From contig CAJJDN010000162.1 in NCBI GenBank assembly GCA_905182985.1, positions 182,857 to 246,856 on the forward strand: a DNA stretch of 64,000 nucleotides. The letters are read 5' to 3'. The notes under the pieces are model-generated. The model was not told the origin of the DNA. It made no database searches and saw only the letters and a program-made list of their open reading frames with translations. Source of the DNA: Paramecium sonneborni (Eukaryota; Ciliophora; Oligohymenophorea; Peniculida; Parameciidae). The position numbers and the translations under genes are program-made. Positions within the stretch are counted from its first letter, which is position 1. Each line of letters begins with the position of its first letter. Below, one piece after another: positions 12,640 to 24,599 of this stretch.

Positions 12640-13088
12640 ATATACTAATCATGATTATATCAATATTATGTTTTATATTAAAATTATTAAAGTGTTACTT
12701 TACTTCAATATTCACTTCATTATTAGAGTTTCATTATCATTCATTTTTTTATAGTACTATTAATCAAATATGAACATTTTTTCTTTTTACAACATATTTT
12801 TAAGAAATATTTATATTAATTCTATCTTTTCAATTTTATTATGTTCTGTTTTACTACAGAAAGACATGCCCTTATTTTTGTATAATTTTAGATTACTTTT
12901 TTATGAATAAAATGAGGAACTTTAAACCAAAAATTATTTCTCCATCATCTTAAAACCATCTTTAAGGTACTTCAAAATAGAAATTGAAAAATTATTCTTT
13001 CTCAGTATCAAATTTAATGTCCTTATAATTTACTGCTTCAATTTTTATAAATTTTTGGCATTTTATTATAATTATATTATATATAATT
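12640..13088. other. Convergent intergenic space with an orphan minus-strand frame
   Basis: It lies between the converging MYB and importin genes. The minus strand from about 13,050 to 12,840 has an open frame with protein-like sequence (NFYFEVPQRWFQDDGEI, then a hydrophobic stretch) but no ATG. It may be the last exon of a small gene or a relic. Nothing else seen. Confidence 0.35.
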
Positions 13089-14629
13089 TCATAAATATGA
13101 TAATACATTATTTATCATTGAATATATAGATTGATCTCCATCAAACTTTTCTAAAATAAAACGTAAATTTTCTTTTTCAGACGGACATATCAATGAGTAT
13201 TCATTACTTTGCCATGTTTCTTTGTTCAATATTTCTACAATAACTTCAAGAATTGCCTATTATAATTCTACATTTTGCAAATGCAAAAATTAAAATACTT
13301 TTAAATGTATTTTAGATTAACATAGTTATTGTGTTTATTGAAAATTACCTTTTTGAAGATATGCACATAAAGTAAAACACGCTTAAATATGTATCTATTC
13401 ATCTTATGAATTCAATAATTGGATAACATAATTTGTAATATCATTTTATGTAAATATGATATCATAAAATTATTTGCCTCCACAAAGACAAAATTCTAAG
13501 ACCCATAAGGCTTAATTTTAAACTAATTTACTATATTATATTAAATATAGATTAATTACTTATTTGAACATAGTTTAGTTTTTAATTATTAGACTAATCC
13601 ATTTTTATTTAGAATTTCAATATGAGCTGGACTTTATGATGCTATTTCTGCTATAATTCTTAAAGTCAATTAATCATTATAACCTTCATTCAAAATTGAC
13701 ATCAATTATAAAGCTCCATTAAATTAAAAAATTTGATTAATCTAATTTTGAATATCTATATATATTTTATACATATCCATTATGCATTCCTACAAATGTC
13801 AAATTAAGCAAAATTTATAATAAATAATTTAATTTATCCAAATTTTTAGTTGACAATGCACTACAAATAGGTTTAATAAAGACTTCAACATGTTTTTTAC
13901 AATCATTATCCTACTTGTACAAATCCTACAATAAAGAGGCAATTAATTGTAGATGGAATTCTAGAACATTGTTATCCATTTAATTCTAAATTATGTATTA
14001 TAAATAAATACATGAAATGCATGACATATACTATGTACAAAAACTTTACTTCTTAATAATTCTCCTCTTGATTAAAATGTTGTTGATGAATACATCAAAA
14101 TTTAACCAATTTTAATGAATGTATATGATAATCTACATATATCATCTTATCCCATTTCTAATGGATAATTTTAGTCGTTTCCTTTGATACAAAATCCTTT
14201 TCGAAATATTTCAGATTCTAAAAGTATAAATAATTATGAAAATGCTATAAGCATGTCATTAAATTTTGGATAATTACACAAATGTTCATCTGGCAATAAT
14301 ACTAAATTATTTAAATAAGTTAATATATTTTTAAACAAATCCCAATTAGAATAGAGTTCATTTAAATTAAGAAATTTACATAACTAAACACCAAGATCAT
14401 TTTAAACCATTTCAATAATAGGTTTATTTACTTTCTCATTTATTAATACTAATAGATCCAATAATTTAATCTTGCCCATATATTGTATTTACTAAGCATA
14501 ATAATCAGAAATAAGTGTATCAGAATTTGAAACTTTTCTTTTCACATTAAAGATTTTTTCTAATTGATTTTTTCTAATTTCACTGTGAAATAGTTCCCTT
14601 TTACTTCTTAATAAATCAGTCTCATTCAT
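13089..14629 (-). CDS. Importin-alpha-like armadillo protein
   Basis: The N-terminus (MNETDLLRSKRELFHSEIRK...VKRK) is a basic helix like the importin-beta-binding domain. ARM-type helices follow. The clearest stretch is ...LTLRIIAEIASQSPAHIEI then KLVQNQALWVLEFCLCG, matching the importin-alpha pattern in which a Trp-containing helix of each repeat sits next to an invariant Asn. Two short introns are clear (29 nt before KLVQNQALW, and a shorter one upstream); others are probable in 13,800-14,200. Role by family: cargo adaptor for nuclear import. The repeats are diverged and several lack the canonical W/N pairs, so it may be a specialised paralogue. Confidence 0.75.
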
Positions 14630-14774
14630 ACTTAATAAAATAGATTAAATATAGAATTAAATTTCTTGATATCCAATTCCTGATCAAATTCAATTTAAAT
14701 AATCTCTATAGTCATATGAAAAGTGAAGGAATAGTAAATTGATTCATTCTAGTAACTTGAATAGAAAAATATTT

Positions 14775-14802
14775 AATATATATATATATATATATATATA
14801 TT
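14775..14802. repeat. (TA)n microsatellite
   Basis: An uninterrupted TA dinucleotide run of about 14 units, between the start of the importin-like gene and the end of the small Tim-like gene. Confidence 0.9.
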
Positions 14803-14854
14803 ATGCAGAATATAATGAAATGTTGTTTTATTGATAAATATATACTTATTTGTT

Positions 14855-15055
14855 TCATTCTTGCTCATGAGTCTAATAGAAGACCTTCTAAGTTGTACGG
14901 AAACTATCAATATATCGGACTAAACAATTTGTCATAGCATCTTGATCTTATTCTGTATATTGACCATTGAATTTTTTCATATCTGGAACAAGTTGGTTAA
15001 AACAATTTTTAAATGCTTGACTAACGAATAATTATCCTGATTAGATTGAACTCAT
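14855..15055 (-). CDS. 66-aa small-Tim-like protein with half-lost CX3C motifs
   Basis: Intronless, 66 aa, starting MSSIQSGQLFVSQAFKNC. The spacing AFKNC...(21)...AMTNCLVRYIDSF...FYQTHEQE resembles the small Tim chaperones (Tim8/9/10/13), whose twin C-x3-C motifs are followed by a basic/aromatic helix. Here the first Cys of each motif is Ala (AFKNC and AMTNC), leaving one Cys per motif. If homologous, it would act in the mitochondrial intermembrane space guiding membrane-protein precursors, but it could not form both canonical disulfides. Length fits the family. It lies 47 bp downstream of the stop of the 1721-aa gene on the same strand. Confidence 0.55.
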
Positions 15056-15102
15056 TAATTATTATTATTATTAATTAAAATTATTTATATAAATTAGTAT
15101 CA

Positions 15103-18100
15103 TCATTATTTTTATTTAAGTACTTCTACTAATCTTTAAAGAGCTTTAAAAAAATTGCGTGTCTTAATTAGAAATTAAAAATTGGGAGCTACAGATTAAA
15201 TATAAGTAAAAGTTAATTCTTTTTATTAAAAGTAATCTGTCTTATTTTCAAACATGTTTACTATAACTTTATGTTAAGTATGAAATAATTATAATTATAA
15301 TAAAACAAGATGTTTATTCTTTTTTTTAATTACTTCACTATAAATGTATCCTTCTCCATCATTCTTTTTATCAGTTTAAAATTGATCTACACTCTCAGTT
15401 ATAATATATTTTCTTAAAGTATTTGCTGTCTCTTAATGTAATAAGGCTAATTATGATAAATTTAAATAGTTTTATGTTTTAATTTTGTATGTTAAATAAT
15501 GACACATATTGATGATATCAGATATAGATAATTTACTATTCATATAATTAGTTTAAGATTTAAAAAAACCATCAGCTATAAATAAATTTAATAATTCTCT
15601 AAGATTTACTCTTATATCTTTAAAGAAATAATTAGTTAAACAGTAATATCTAAAATATATATTATAATTAGAAGATGAAGAATAAGGCATTGGATTTAAT
15701 GGTTTTAAAATATCAGTTCTTTTATTATTTAACGGTTCTAAAAAACATTCCACATAAGCTGATCCTAATCTTTCAATTCTAAATTATGCACTACAAATAA
15801 ATTCCATTATTTAACCATCATAAAAATTTGTATTCAAAATATATCTACTTTTTGAAAATTTAAATTATTAAGTAACTCTAACATGATTGCTTATAATCAA
15901 CTTTTCAAATTTCTCTGTCAATTCTCTTTATACCTTATAATTATATCTTGAATTTTCCATAGATTATCTCTTCATCAAATGTTCTTTTCCTATTATTTTT
16001 ATTTTCTAATCCTAAAAATCTTCAAATGTTTCCATTAATCTCTCCATCAATGTATTAAAATTATTGAAATTTTTATCATGTTCCAAATTTAATAAAAATA
16101 CTTCATTCAACAATCTATTCCAAATCTATATTTCTATTAATTTTTCATGATTATCTTCATAATTATGTAATTTTCTTGTAAAACTTAAAAATTTCATCAC
16201 ATTTTCTGATATTTAATTATTTTAATTTATTGCTTACTTTATTACTTTATTTTTCAATAATATCTCATTGCTTATCTAAGCAAATCCTACTTTTTATGAA
16301 AACTTTTTTTTTTATCTTGCTGATTATAAATCAAAAGGTGATTATTCAGTTTTTTTTATTAATTTAATCTTCTATATTAAATTCATATCTAATTATGGAT
16401 GTTTTTTTGAATTTATATAATTTATTTTCTCTTTATTTGATAAATCATTGTAATCAGTAAATTAAGAACTATCAATCAAATTAAAAATAAAATGATCTTT
16501 AAAATCCATCTCCTAAAAATGTAAAATATTTATATAAGTCATCAATTTCCTTTTACTTCTTGGAAAGTAATAAAGTATTTAAAACATATCTAAATAAGTA
16601 TGAGCAAGTATTGTAATAATTACAAATTCCTATTTTAATAATTTAACATTCTTTAATTCTTTAAATCTCATTTCATTAACTATTTTTTATTTATTTTTTT
16701 ATTTTATCAAATAAAATTTTTATATATAATGTCCAATTACTCTAAAAATTCTATGAACAGTGTTTAAATAATTTTTATCAGTTGTATTTTGATCAAAATT
16801 ATTTTTTGGAAATTCATTAAATGTACATCTTGTAACTTTTTCATTATAAATCACATTGATAGATTATGACCTATTAAAAATTGAATTTAACATATATTTA
16901 TTTAAATTCACAGGAGAATGATTTTAATTATATTTCATAATTTAAGGCACTCTATATAAAAATCTCTTATCAAACTTTGTATTTGAAATTATAGCTTTAC
17001 ACCAATTAAATATGATATTAGAATCAAAATACTTTTGAACATCAAATTATAATTCTAAATCATATTTATTAAATAATAAAATGTATTTCTTTAATTTTGA
17101 ATTAAACTCATACAATTCTACACTAACAAATAAATGTTCACTATCATAAAAGTAAATTTTTTATGAACCTTCTTGTTATTTTTGATCTTACAAATAATAA
17201 ACTTTAACATGAACATAACACTATTAATTATTCCATAATTTTAATATGTAAATATAATCTAATCTATCAAGAAATTACAAAAGTTTTTTTGAATTACTTA
17301 CTAATAATACTTTTATTTGATGATAATTGGGCAATTATGCTTTTAAATAGTTATAAAATTAATGATCTTTTAAATATAAAAATGAAGTAGGAGAATATAA
17401 AACACGAATAATTCCTGTTAAGATTTAACTTTTTTAATATTTATTCATTTTTTAACAATTAGAAATTTAATGAATTAAATGTTAATCATATAAATATAAT
17501 ATGATTGGAGATTGATTTTTTTTGATGTAGATAATCTTCATAAAATTAGTTTAATGTATAAATAAAAACTTTCTTGAAAACATTTCAAAAGTTTAATATT
17601 TATTATAGGTCATAGATTATTTGTGTAAATCACTCCATTAATCCTAAAAATCAAAAGCATAATCAGTAACTTATTCAATCTTTCTAGCTTCAACTGTAAT
17701 TCTCATATCAATTTAATTAATATCCTAAAATAACTTATTAAATGGTAACTATTAAGCAATTTAATTTTCTTTTTCTCTATTTTCAAATCCTCTTCTAATA
17801 TCATGTTATTCATTGGGATATACACTATATTTAAAAACACAATCAATTTTATTATAAAGACTTTGATGATCCATTTTTTATATAAAATTGTGAGTTTTTG
17901 ATAAAATGTGAAGATACTTAGGTTAGATTATAATTTTCTTATTTTTAATATCTAAAGTGAATGCATTTTTTAACACTAGATCAGCTACTTGTGAATATGA
18001 ACATTATTCAAACAGTATATTTTTGAGAATTTAATCAAAATTACATTATTGAATATCACCATTATTAAATGTAGTTTCTTACAAAGCTTAACCTAATTTA

Positions 18101-20268
18101 CAGAAATCATCTAATTTCATTTTTAATGGTTTAAAAGCACGTTCATTTCTTGATTGTATAATATCCTAAGAAAGTTATTTTTCACTCAATTTAAATGATT
18201 TATCTCTCTCAAATACAGTTACTTCAATTCTAACTTTGAAATATTCTTATTTAAATTTCAAATCAAAATGTGAATAATCAACTACAAAAAAATTATTAAT
18301 AGTTTAAAATCCAGTTCTAACTTAATGTTTTTATGCATTGAATAATAAATCATCAAAATGAAATTTACTCTTGAGAGTTAAATGTAGACTTATAAGACAG
18401 TATTTACTGATTTAATTACAAATTTAATAGTCATAATGATTTAGAATATCTTGAATATTGATAGTTGCACATTAGATATAAATAGATTTATGAGATAGAT
18501 CATATATATCATCTAACATTTAATCTTAAAAAAACATACTATTATTATGAACAAAACGAAAAGCTAAAATTTAATTAAGTATGTTTTTATTATTTAAAAC
18601 AAAACTCTTATATCTAGTAGATAAATCTTATGGTTTTTAATAAATGTTACGTCTATATTCTAATATCTATTGTTCTAACATTTTTAATTGTAAAATAATA
18701 TCATGTACAAGAGGTAAATTTAAAATATATTAAGTAGAATCAGACAATAGAGAACAATCTTAAAATTAAGGTAATAATTCATAAACAGACCCAAAGATTT
18801 TTCTAATTCTAACAATTTATGATGTTTAGAGATAATTGAGTATTTCTTTAGTTTCTACAATAGCATTAATATCTTCATCAGTAATGTTTTTTCTAGAACG
18901 TATAGATAAACCTTAGATAAAATTCAATTTATAATTTTTAGCAAATCCATATTTAGTTTAATTTAATAAAGCTAATTATCCTTTTAATTCAAGATAACTC
19001 ATAAGATAATCACGAACAGTTGGCCATACAGTAATACAATTTTATTCTTCAATATCTTCTTTTTGTATAGCTCCAATAGGTATATCTAACCGATAAAAAT
19101 ATTGTGATCTACCTTCACCTTTAAAAAATAGTACAATACATGTTCTATCTAAAGTAATATCAGAATATTAAATTGACCAAACAACAACATTTTTATAAAA
19201 TATGGATACATATCTAATAACAGGATAATATAATGATTATACTCTCTTAACTAAATAATCATTAGTTTTTTATATCATTTTTTGAGTTTTAATTCTATCG
19301 TAATTTTTAAGTGTATCTGTAACTTTATACAAAGTACAAAATAATCCTAAAGGATTTGCTACAGGTAATCCAGGTGATGAAAGTGGACTATTATAAGAAG
19401 GAGAATTGGCTTTTATAAAATCAATATCATCTAATCTTTTTTTAAGTGCTCTCACTCTATTAGGATGAACTTTTTAAGTTTTCACTTTTTATTTTGGTTC
19501 AATATTTTTCTTATTTAATTTAAAAACTTTTAATCTAAGACAAGCTTAAAGAAAACGAATACGTTTAAGTACTGGTTCTGAAAATTAAGGTGGTGCTTAA
19601 GTTTATTCATAAATAGTTTTTTATTTATTTAAAAAGATTCTTGTTTATTTTCTCCTTAAAATTAATCCTTCATTTAATCTATGTTATACATTTTTCAATT
19701 AAGCTAATTATTCAACATTTCCTTATAGAATTTAAGATATTTATAAGGGTTTAGATTGTTACATTGTAATTTTATGTAATATTGCTTTATAGTTTAACAG
19801 ATTAAGGTATTGATTGGCAATTAATCTGGCTAATTTAAAAGATGTAGGTTTAGAATGTAATTTTCTTAACATTAATGCATTTACCAGAGTAAATATAGAA
19901 AATCTTCGATCAATTTTATATTTTTCAGCTAGGTATTCTTGATATTTTTAAGATTCAATTATTTTTTTTTTTTCTTATTCTATAGCTTATTGTTCTCTTT
20001 GTTTTTTTTATTATTCTAATAGTTTTATTCTTTCTTTTTCTTCTTATTCCTTTTTTATTTTTTCTTCTTTTTCCATTTTCATTTTTTTAAGTTTTTGATA
20101 CAATAAGCTTTGTTTTTCTTGATTAAATTTAGGTGGTTGTATGGTTCGAATGTGTCCATAGTTTTAAACTTAATCCCAAAATACAACAGGATCTGTCTCA
20201 GTTTTGACTTTACGATGTTTTGATTTGAGTTATGATAAATCATTTTTAAGTATTGATTATTCAAACAT
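15103..20268 (-). CDS. Intronless 1721-aa protein, unidentified
   Basis: A single open frame of 1721 codons with no intron, confirmed codon by codon at both ends (start ATG at 20,268-20,266, TGA at 15,105-15,103, same phase). The N-terminus has a charged coiled coil (about residues 60-125) and an IQ-like helix (LRRKQTRIFLNKQK). The rest is globular, rich in Asn/Tyr/Phe/Leu, with no catalytic motif that I recognise and no signal peptide or membrane segment. The frame uses TAA for Gln dozens of times. It is likely a large structural or ciliate-specific protein. A homology search with residues 300-1700 would be decisive. Confidence 0.8.
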
Positions 20269-20317
20269 TCTTGAAGTTTATGGATTTGTATAACGTGTAG
20301 TAGATTATGGAGTATTT

Positions 20318-20578
20318 ATGATAATTCTGAAAGAAACACGTGATTATTATCTAGAATCACATCTACTAGTTGGTCTAGTTGTTTTTAGTAGATCTAAAGT
20401 TGGTATTTTGTGTTTCATTAATAAAATTAACGATGTCTGGAAATCTAACATACAACAGCTAATTTTTAGAATAGCAAATGATCAATATAAAGATGACATC
20501 GATGATTATTACATAAGAGATCCTAATAAACCATATTCAACTAAATATTTTCATAAAACCTCCTTTCATTATAATTAA
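20318..20578 (+). CDS. Possible short gene, unidentified
   Basis: In the 361-bp space between two minus-strand genes, the plus strand carries an 87-codon stretch with protein-like sequence (NDVWKSNIQQLIFRIAND, DDYYIRDPNKPYSTKYF). No homology recognised. In the ciliate code it stays open to the TGA at 20,771, overlapping D2HGDH antisense, so the true 3' end is unknown. Upstream exons may exist (ATG at about 20,280). It could be a relic. Confidence 0.35.
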   Translation: MIILKETRDYYLESHLLVGLVVFSRSKVGILCFINKINDVWKSNIQQLIFRIANDQYKDDIDDYYIRDPNKPYSTKYFHKTSFHYN

Positions 20579-20629
20579 ACATTTCAATGTCAGGACAATA
20601 ATAAATAATGTTATAATGTTATATATATT

Positions 20630-22038
20630 TCATAATAACTTTTCAGGATTTAAAATGTTATTAGGATCAAATAACTCCTTTAAAGTCTACATGTATTTAA
20701 ATGTATCTTTGCCTTTTTAAACTTACATATAATGTCTTTTTAATTATCCAACTCCATGTTCTGCACTTATTGATCCATACAAATTCTTTGTTAAAGTTAT
20801 TATTTTTTCTTCAACTCTCTATTATTCCTTATGCATTTCCTCTACACTATCAAAAATTATATTATAATGAATATTTCCATCTCCTAAATGTCCATAAAAT
20901 GCATTATAAGGACCTTTTCTTCCATAATAAACTTATTCTGCAAACCATTCAAATTTATCAGGTGGTATACTATTATTTATTTATGTTTATATAATATACC
21001 TTAAATCATATGTTAAAACATGTCCCATTTTATGTAAATTTTCTGGTACACTTTCTCTCCATCTCCACATTGTCTACAATTCAGATTCATTCTAATTAAA
21101 CACTATCTATTCTGTATGTTTCAATAAACGTTCAAAATAATATTCTAATTCTATCTATTATCCACAAATCTCTATTAAAACATAATACTTATCCTCTTTA
21201 AATTCAAATGGAGCCTTTAATTAACCATTAAATGGTAAACATCTTTTTAAAATTCTACCTTCCATCAATTCAAATGCTCCTAATTATTCAAATTATTTAG
21301 CTGATCTCAATAAATATATGACTTCATCAAAATCATTTAACTCTAAAAAAAATACTTATCTTTATTCTGGTATTGGACTACATAATACATTTGCTTATGT
21401 TATAATTCCTAAAGTTCCTTCAGATCCAATAAATAATTATTTCAAATCTGTTCCTGTATTATCTTTTCTATTCTTATTCATTAAATTCAAAACTTTTCCA
21501 TTAGGTAATACAACTTCTAAACCCATTACATAATTTCTTAATGGACCATTCCTTACTACATTTAAACCACCTGCATTTGTTGCTATATTTCCACCTAATT
21601 AACATGATCCTCTAGCTCCTAAATCCCAAGGCATTTAATCTATATTAATTTAATTCATTCTATACATCTATATGCTTACAAATAATCATTAAGAGATTGC
21701 AAAATTACACCAGACTCAGCTGTTACTATAGATGTTGTTGTATCGAATTCTAAAATGTTATTCATCTTTTTTAAACTTAAGATTAATTCATCTTAAACTG
21801 GAGTTGCTCCACCTACAAAACTTGTATTTCCTCCTTATGGTACCACTTTTATATTATTTTAATTGCAAAATTACAAAACTTCACTCACCATCTTTGTTGA
21901 AGTAGGAGTGACAGCCAATTCAGACTTTCCTTAATAGAATCTCTACCAATCTTAATTCAAAGGTTTCAAATCAAATGGATCTGTTATCATATTTTATGAT
22001 CCCACAATTTACTTGAAAGAATTTAGAAATTTTTTCAT
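20630..22038 (-). CDS. D2HGDH: D-2-hydroxyglutarate dehydrogenase (FAD-linked)
   Basis: Two introns (26 and 30 nt) give exactly 450 codons plus stop. The FAD-binding p-cresol-methylhydroxylase fold is clear: [32 protein letters not shown] followed by [24 protein letters not shown], then C-terminal [11 protein letters not shown] and [14 protein letters not shown], and the end [12 protein letters not shown]. These are the hallmarks of mitochondrial D2HGDH and related D-lactate dehydrogenases; the [14 protein letters not shown] block favours D2HGDH. It oxidises D-2-hydroxyglutarate to 2-oxoglutarate and passes electrons to ETF. The N-terminus [15 protein letters not shown] is a plausible mitochondrial presequence. 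Each intron is needed to join conserved blocks. Confidence 0.92.
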
Positions 22039-22576
22039 TATTAAATTAAATATCCTTTTAATTTCTTAATAATTTATTTTAATTCATTTCACATCCTTTC
22101 ATTATTTCAAGTTTCTAAAAATTTTACTAAGCCAAATTTCTCTTATTTATCCTTTCTCTCATCTTTTAGTTATATTTTAATCACACCGAAAACAATATAT
22201 AAATTTCTATTTACTAAATTTAATAAATAGACATATGATGTTCATATGTTCTCCCCAATATTATCTACAATTATAAATTTTTGAATGACGAATTATAGTT
22301 TAGTATAAACTCAAGATTTTAAAGTTATTATTAATTTATTATCTACAATTATATTTAATTATCGTATAATTTACACTTTCTTGCTAACATGCAATAACCA
22401 ATTAATTTTTATAAATTTACAGTCAATGTTAATTTAACATTTTTATTCATCCAATCTTTATTATTTGAATTCATATTGAAAAACCAATCACTTTTCTAAA
22501 GACTAATTTATTTTGATATGTAAGATATAGATAAATTTAATTAATTAGTTGCTTAAATATAATAATTAAGTCATTT
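22039..22576. other. Intergenic, AT-rich
   Basis: Between two genes on the minus strand. No frame with protein-like content on either strand. It should hold the D2HGDH promoter. Confidence 0.6.
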
Positions 22577-24221
22577 TCATTAATTAAGCATAAATTCATA
22601 TATTTTAAGTGGAGTATATAATTTAGGTTTAAATGTACATTCTTACATCTCATCTTTTTAGTATATTTGATGTTTATGATTACTTACTGAATGATTTTAT
22701 CTTGTACTGACAATTCTCATTGAATTTTAATTTAATTTAGGCTATATTATCATAAAATTGATATACTTAAAACGAATATTCTTCTTGTTAAGTTTTTTAT
22801 TTACTTGATAATCCTTTCAATAACTTATCTCTATCAACTATTGGCAATGTTTATATAAGTCTGTTTGCTGCTTCATAAAATTATTGCTGATTCAACTAAG
22901 CATTAATTTATTCCATTTCACATAACAAAGGAGTTAATATTTATAAGATTTCAGAATTAATTGATGATATTTCTATTTTTTATGCAGAAATGAGTCCATC
23001 ACTATCTGAATCTAATAAATTAAAGATTTCATAAATAAACTTTTTTTTTTTGATTTCATAAATTTGATTTGACTTATCAAGAGATCTTGCTCTTTAATTT
23101 TATTAATCCTATCTATCTTATTCTATTAAAAAATGAAATTTATCTTCTTTGATTGTTCTCATTTAATACAAATATTCTCCAATAGGTAGATGATCAGCAT
23201 TACGCTAATATTAAATATATATATTATACAGATATAGGAGGTCTGCATATTTAAGGATGATATAGTTTTTATCCTGTGCTTTAATCATATTCTTATTATG
23301 GATTAATGGCTTCTTTTTTCTTCCTTTATTGAAAAACTGATATTTGCATTCTTTCTAAGAATGGCATTTCAGTTTTGCTATGTTTTCTTGAACTCTATTG
23401 ATTTAATAGCTAACTTTATGATTAACTTTCAATATTTTCCATATTACTCATACGTTTTACTTTGGATTACATTCCATCATTATATAATCTATCATAAATA
23501 TTAGATTATGAATTTTTTGATTTTTCCATTAATATTTTTTAACTTCTTCATTGTTTATATCAATTAATTATACATTTAATTAATATTAGGTCTAAATGAA
23601 CATTCTTATGTTTCTATTTAGTATCTACTTGTTCTCATTTATTCTTTATGTTTACTAATATCTTTTCTCATCTACATTAAATAATCTGGCATTGATTGTT
23701 TATGTGGTCGCTTTGCTATAAGTTAACTTCTTTCACTAATAAATGGTTTAAATGGATATTCTATTTAAGATTATTCCATTTTTCTTTAATCTTACAAACG
23801 TCTAATAATCAATATTATACTTACTCTAATTATTCTTTATGTTAAATTCCTTTCTAATATAAAATATCTCCAGGATTATATTTAATAACTGGTGATGGTA
23901 TATTTACTCTTTGACTTAATTATTGATTAGCAAATTCAATTTATTTTCTTTATTATTTTATTTATGCTTCTTTATGCAATCTATCAAATATATTTTCTTA
24001 TTATTAAGCTTTATTTATTGTTATTTGTTTCAAATGATGCCAAATTGTTTCCTCTATCATTGGAATCGCTTCATTTTTTAAATTATGCTAATTAACAAAA
24101 TCTTATGCTAATTATACAGGATCTGAATCTCTATAAACTTTTAGTGTTTCCTTTTATATTTTTCTACTTTTACTTATTTTTATTCACCTAAATCAAATAC
24201 AATTTACAAAATTTCTTCCAT
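22577..24221 (-). CDS. EF-hand-like protein with repeated C-x-F-[KR]-P motif
   Basis: Five introns (23, 23, 28, 25 and 34 nt) leave 503 codons plus stop. The N-terminus (IVFDLGEQKQETLKVYRDSD, then VQLAQDFVNQHNL) forms a small ubiquitin-like or PFU-like module. The middle is Gln/Lys-rich and contains QECSFRPNIN, a motif echoed at the C-terminus as QECTFKPKLYTP. Near residue 350 there is an EF-hand-like helix-loop-helix, IYEIFNLLDSDSDGLISAQK; the loop has D1/D3/D5/G6/S9 but Lys at position 12 where Glu is usual, so calcium binding is doubtful. No family recognised; proteins with such F-[KR]-P-x-[IL] repeats are frequent in ciliates. Confidence 0.75.
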
Positions 24222-24599
24222 ATTGTTAAAAAATCAAATAAATAATAAATAACAATTCAAATTAAGAAATTTTATATCCCATTATTTATATAATAACAAT
24301 ATTATTTCTGCAATCAAAATTAAATCCCTTTAATCATTTTTATTTAATATTTGGAAGCACTTGAATTCAGCAATAATTAAAATGAATTTGTGACAAATTT
24401 AGAAAAAAACCTCGAAAATCTATCTTTAAATCTTTTATATAAATTTCTTAATAGATTTAGTTTATTACTTGCACTTTAATAAGTAAAGCAAAAGATTTGA
24501 AAAAAACTTTAATCAAATTTCTTATTTCAAGTTAAATTTATTCAAAAAAAAAGGATATTCTTAATAAAATTAATTAAGTAGTTTTAGCTATTTGATAGG

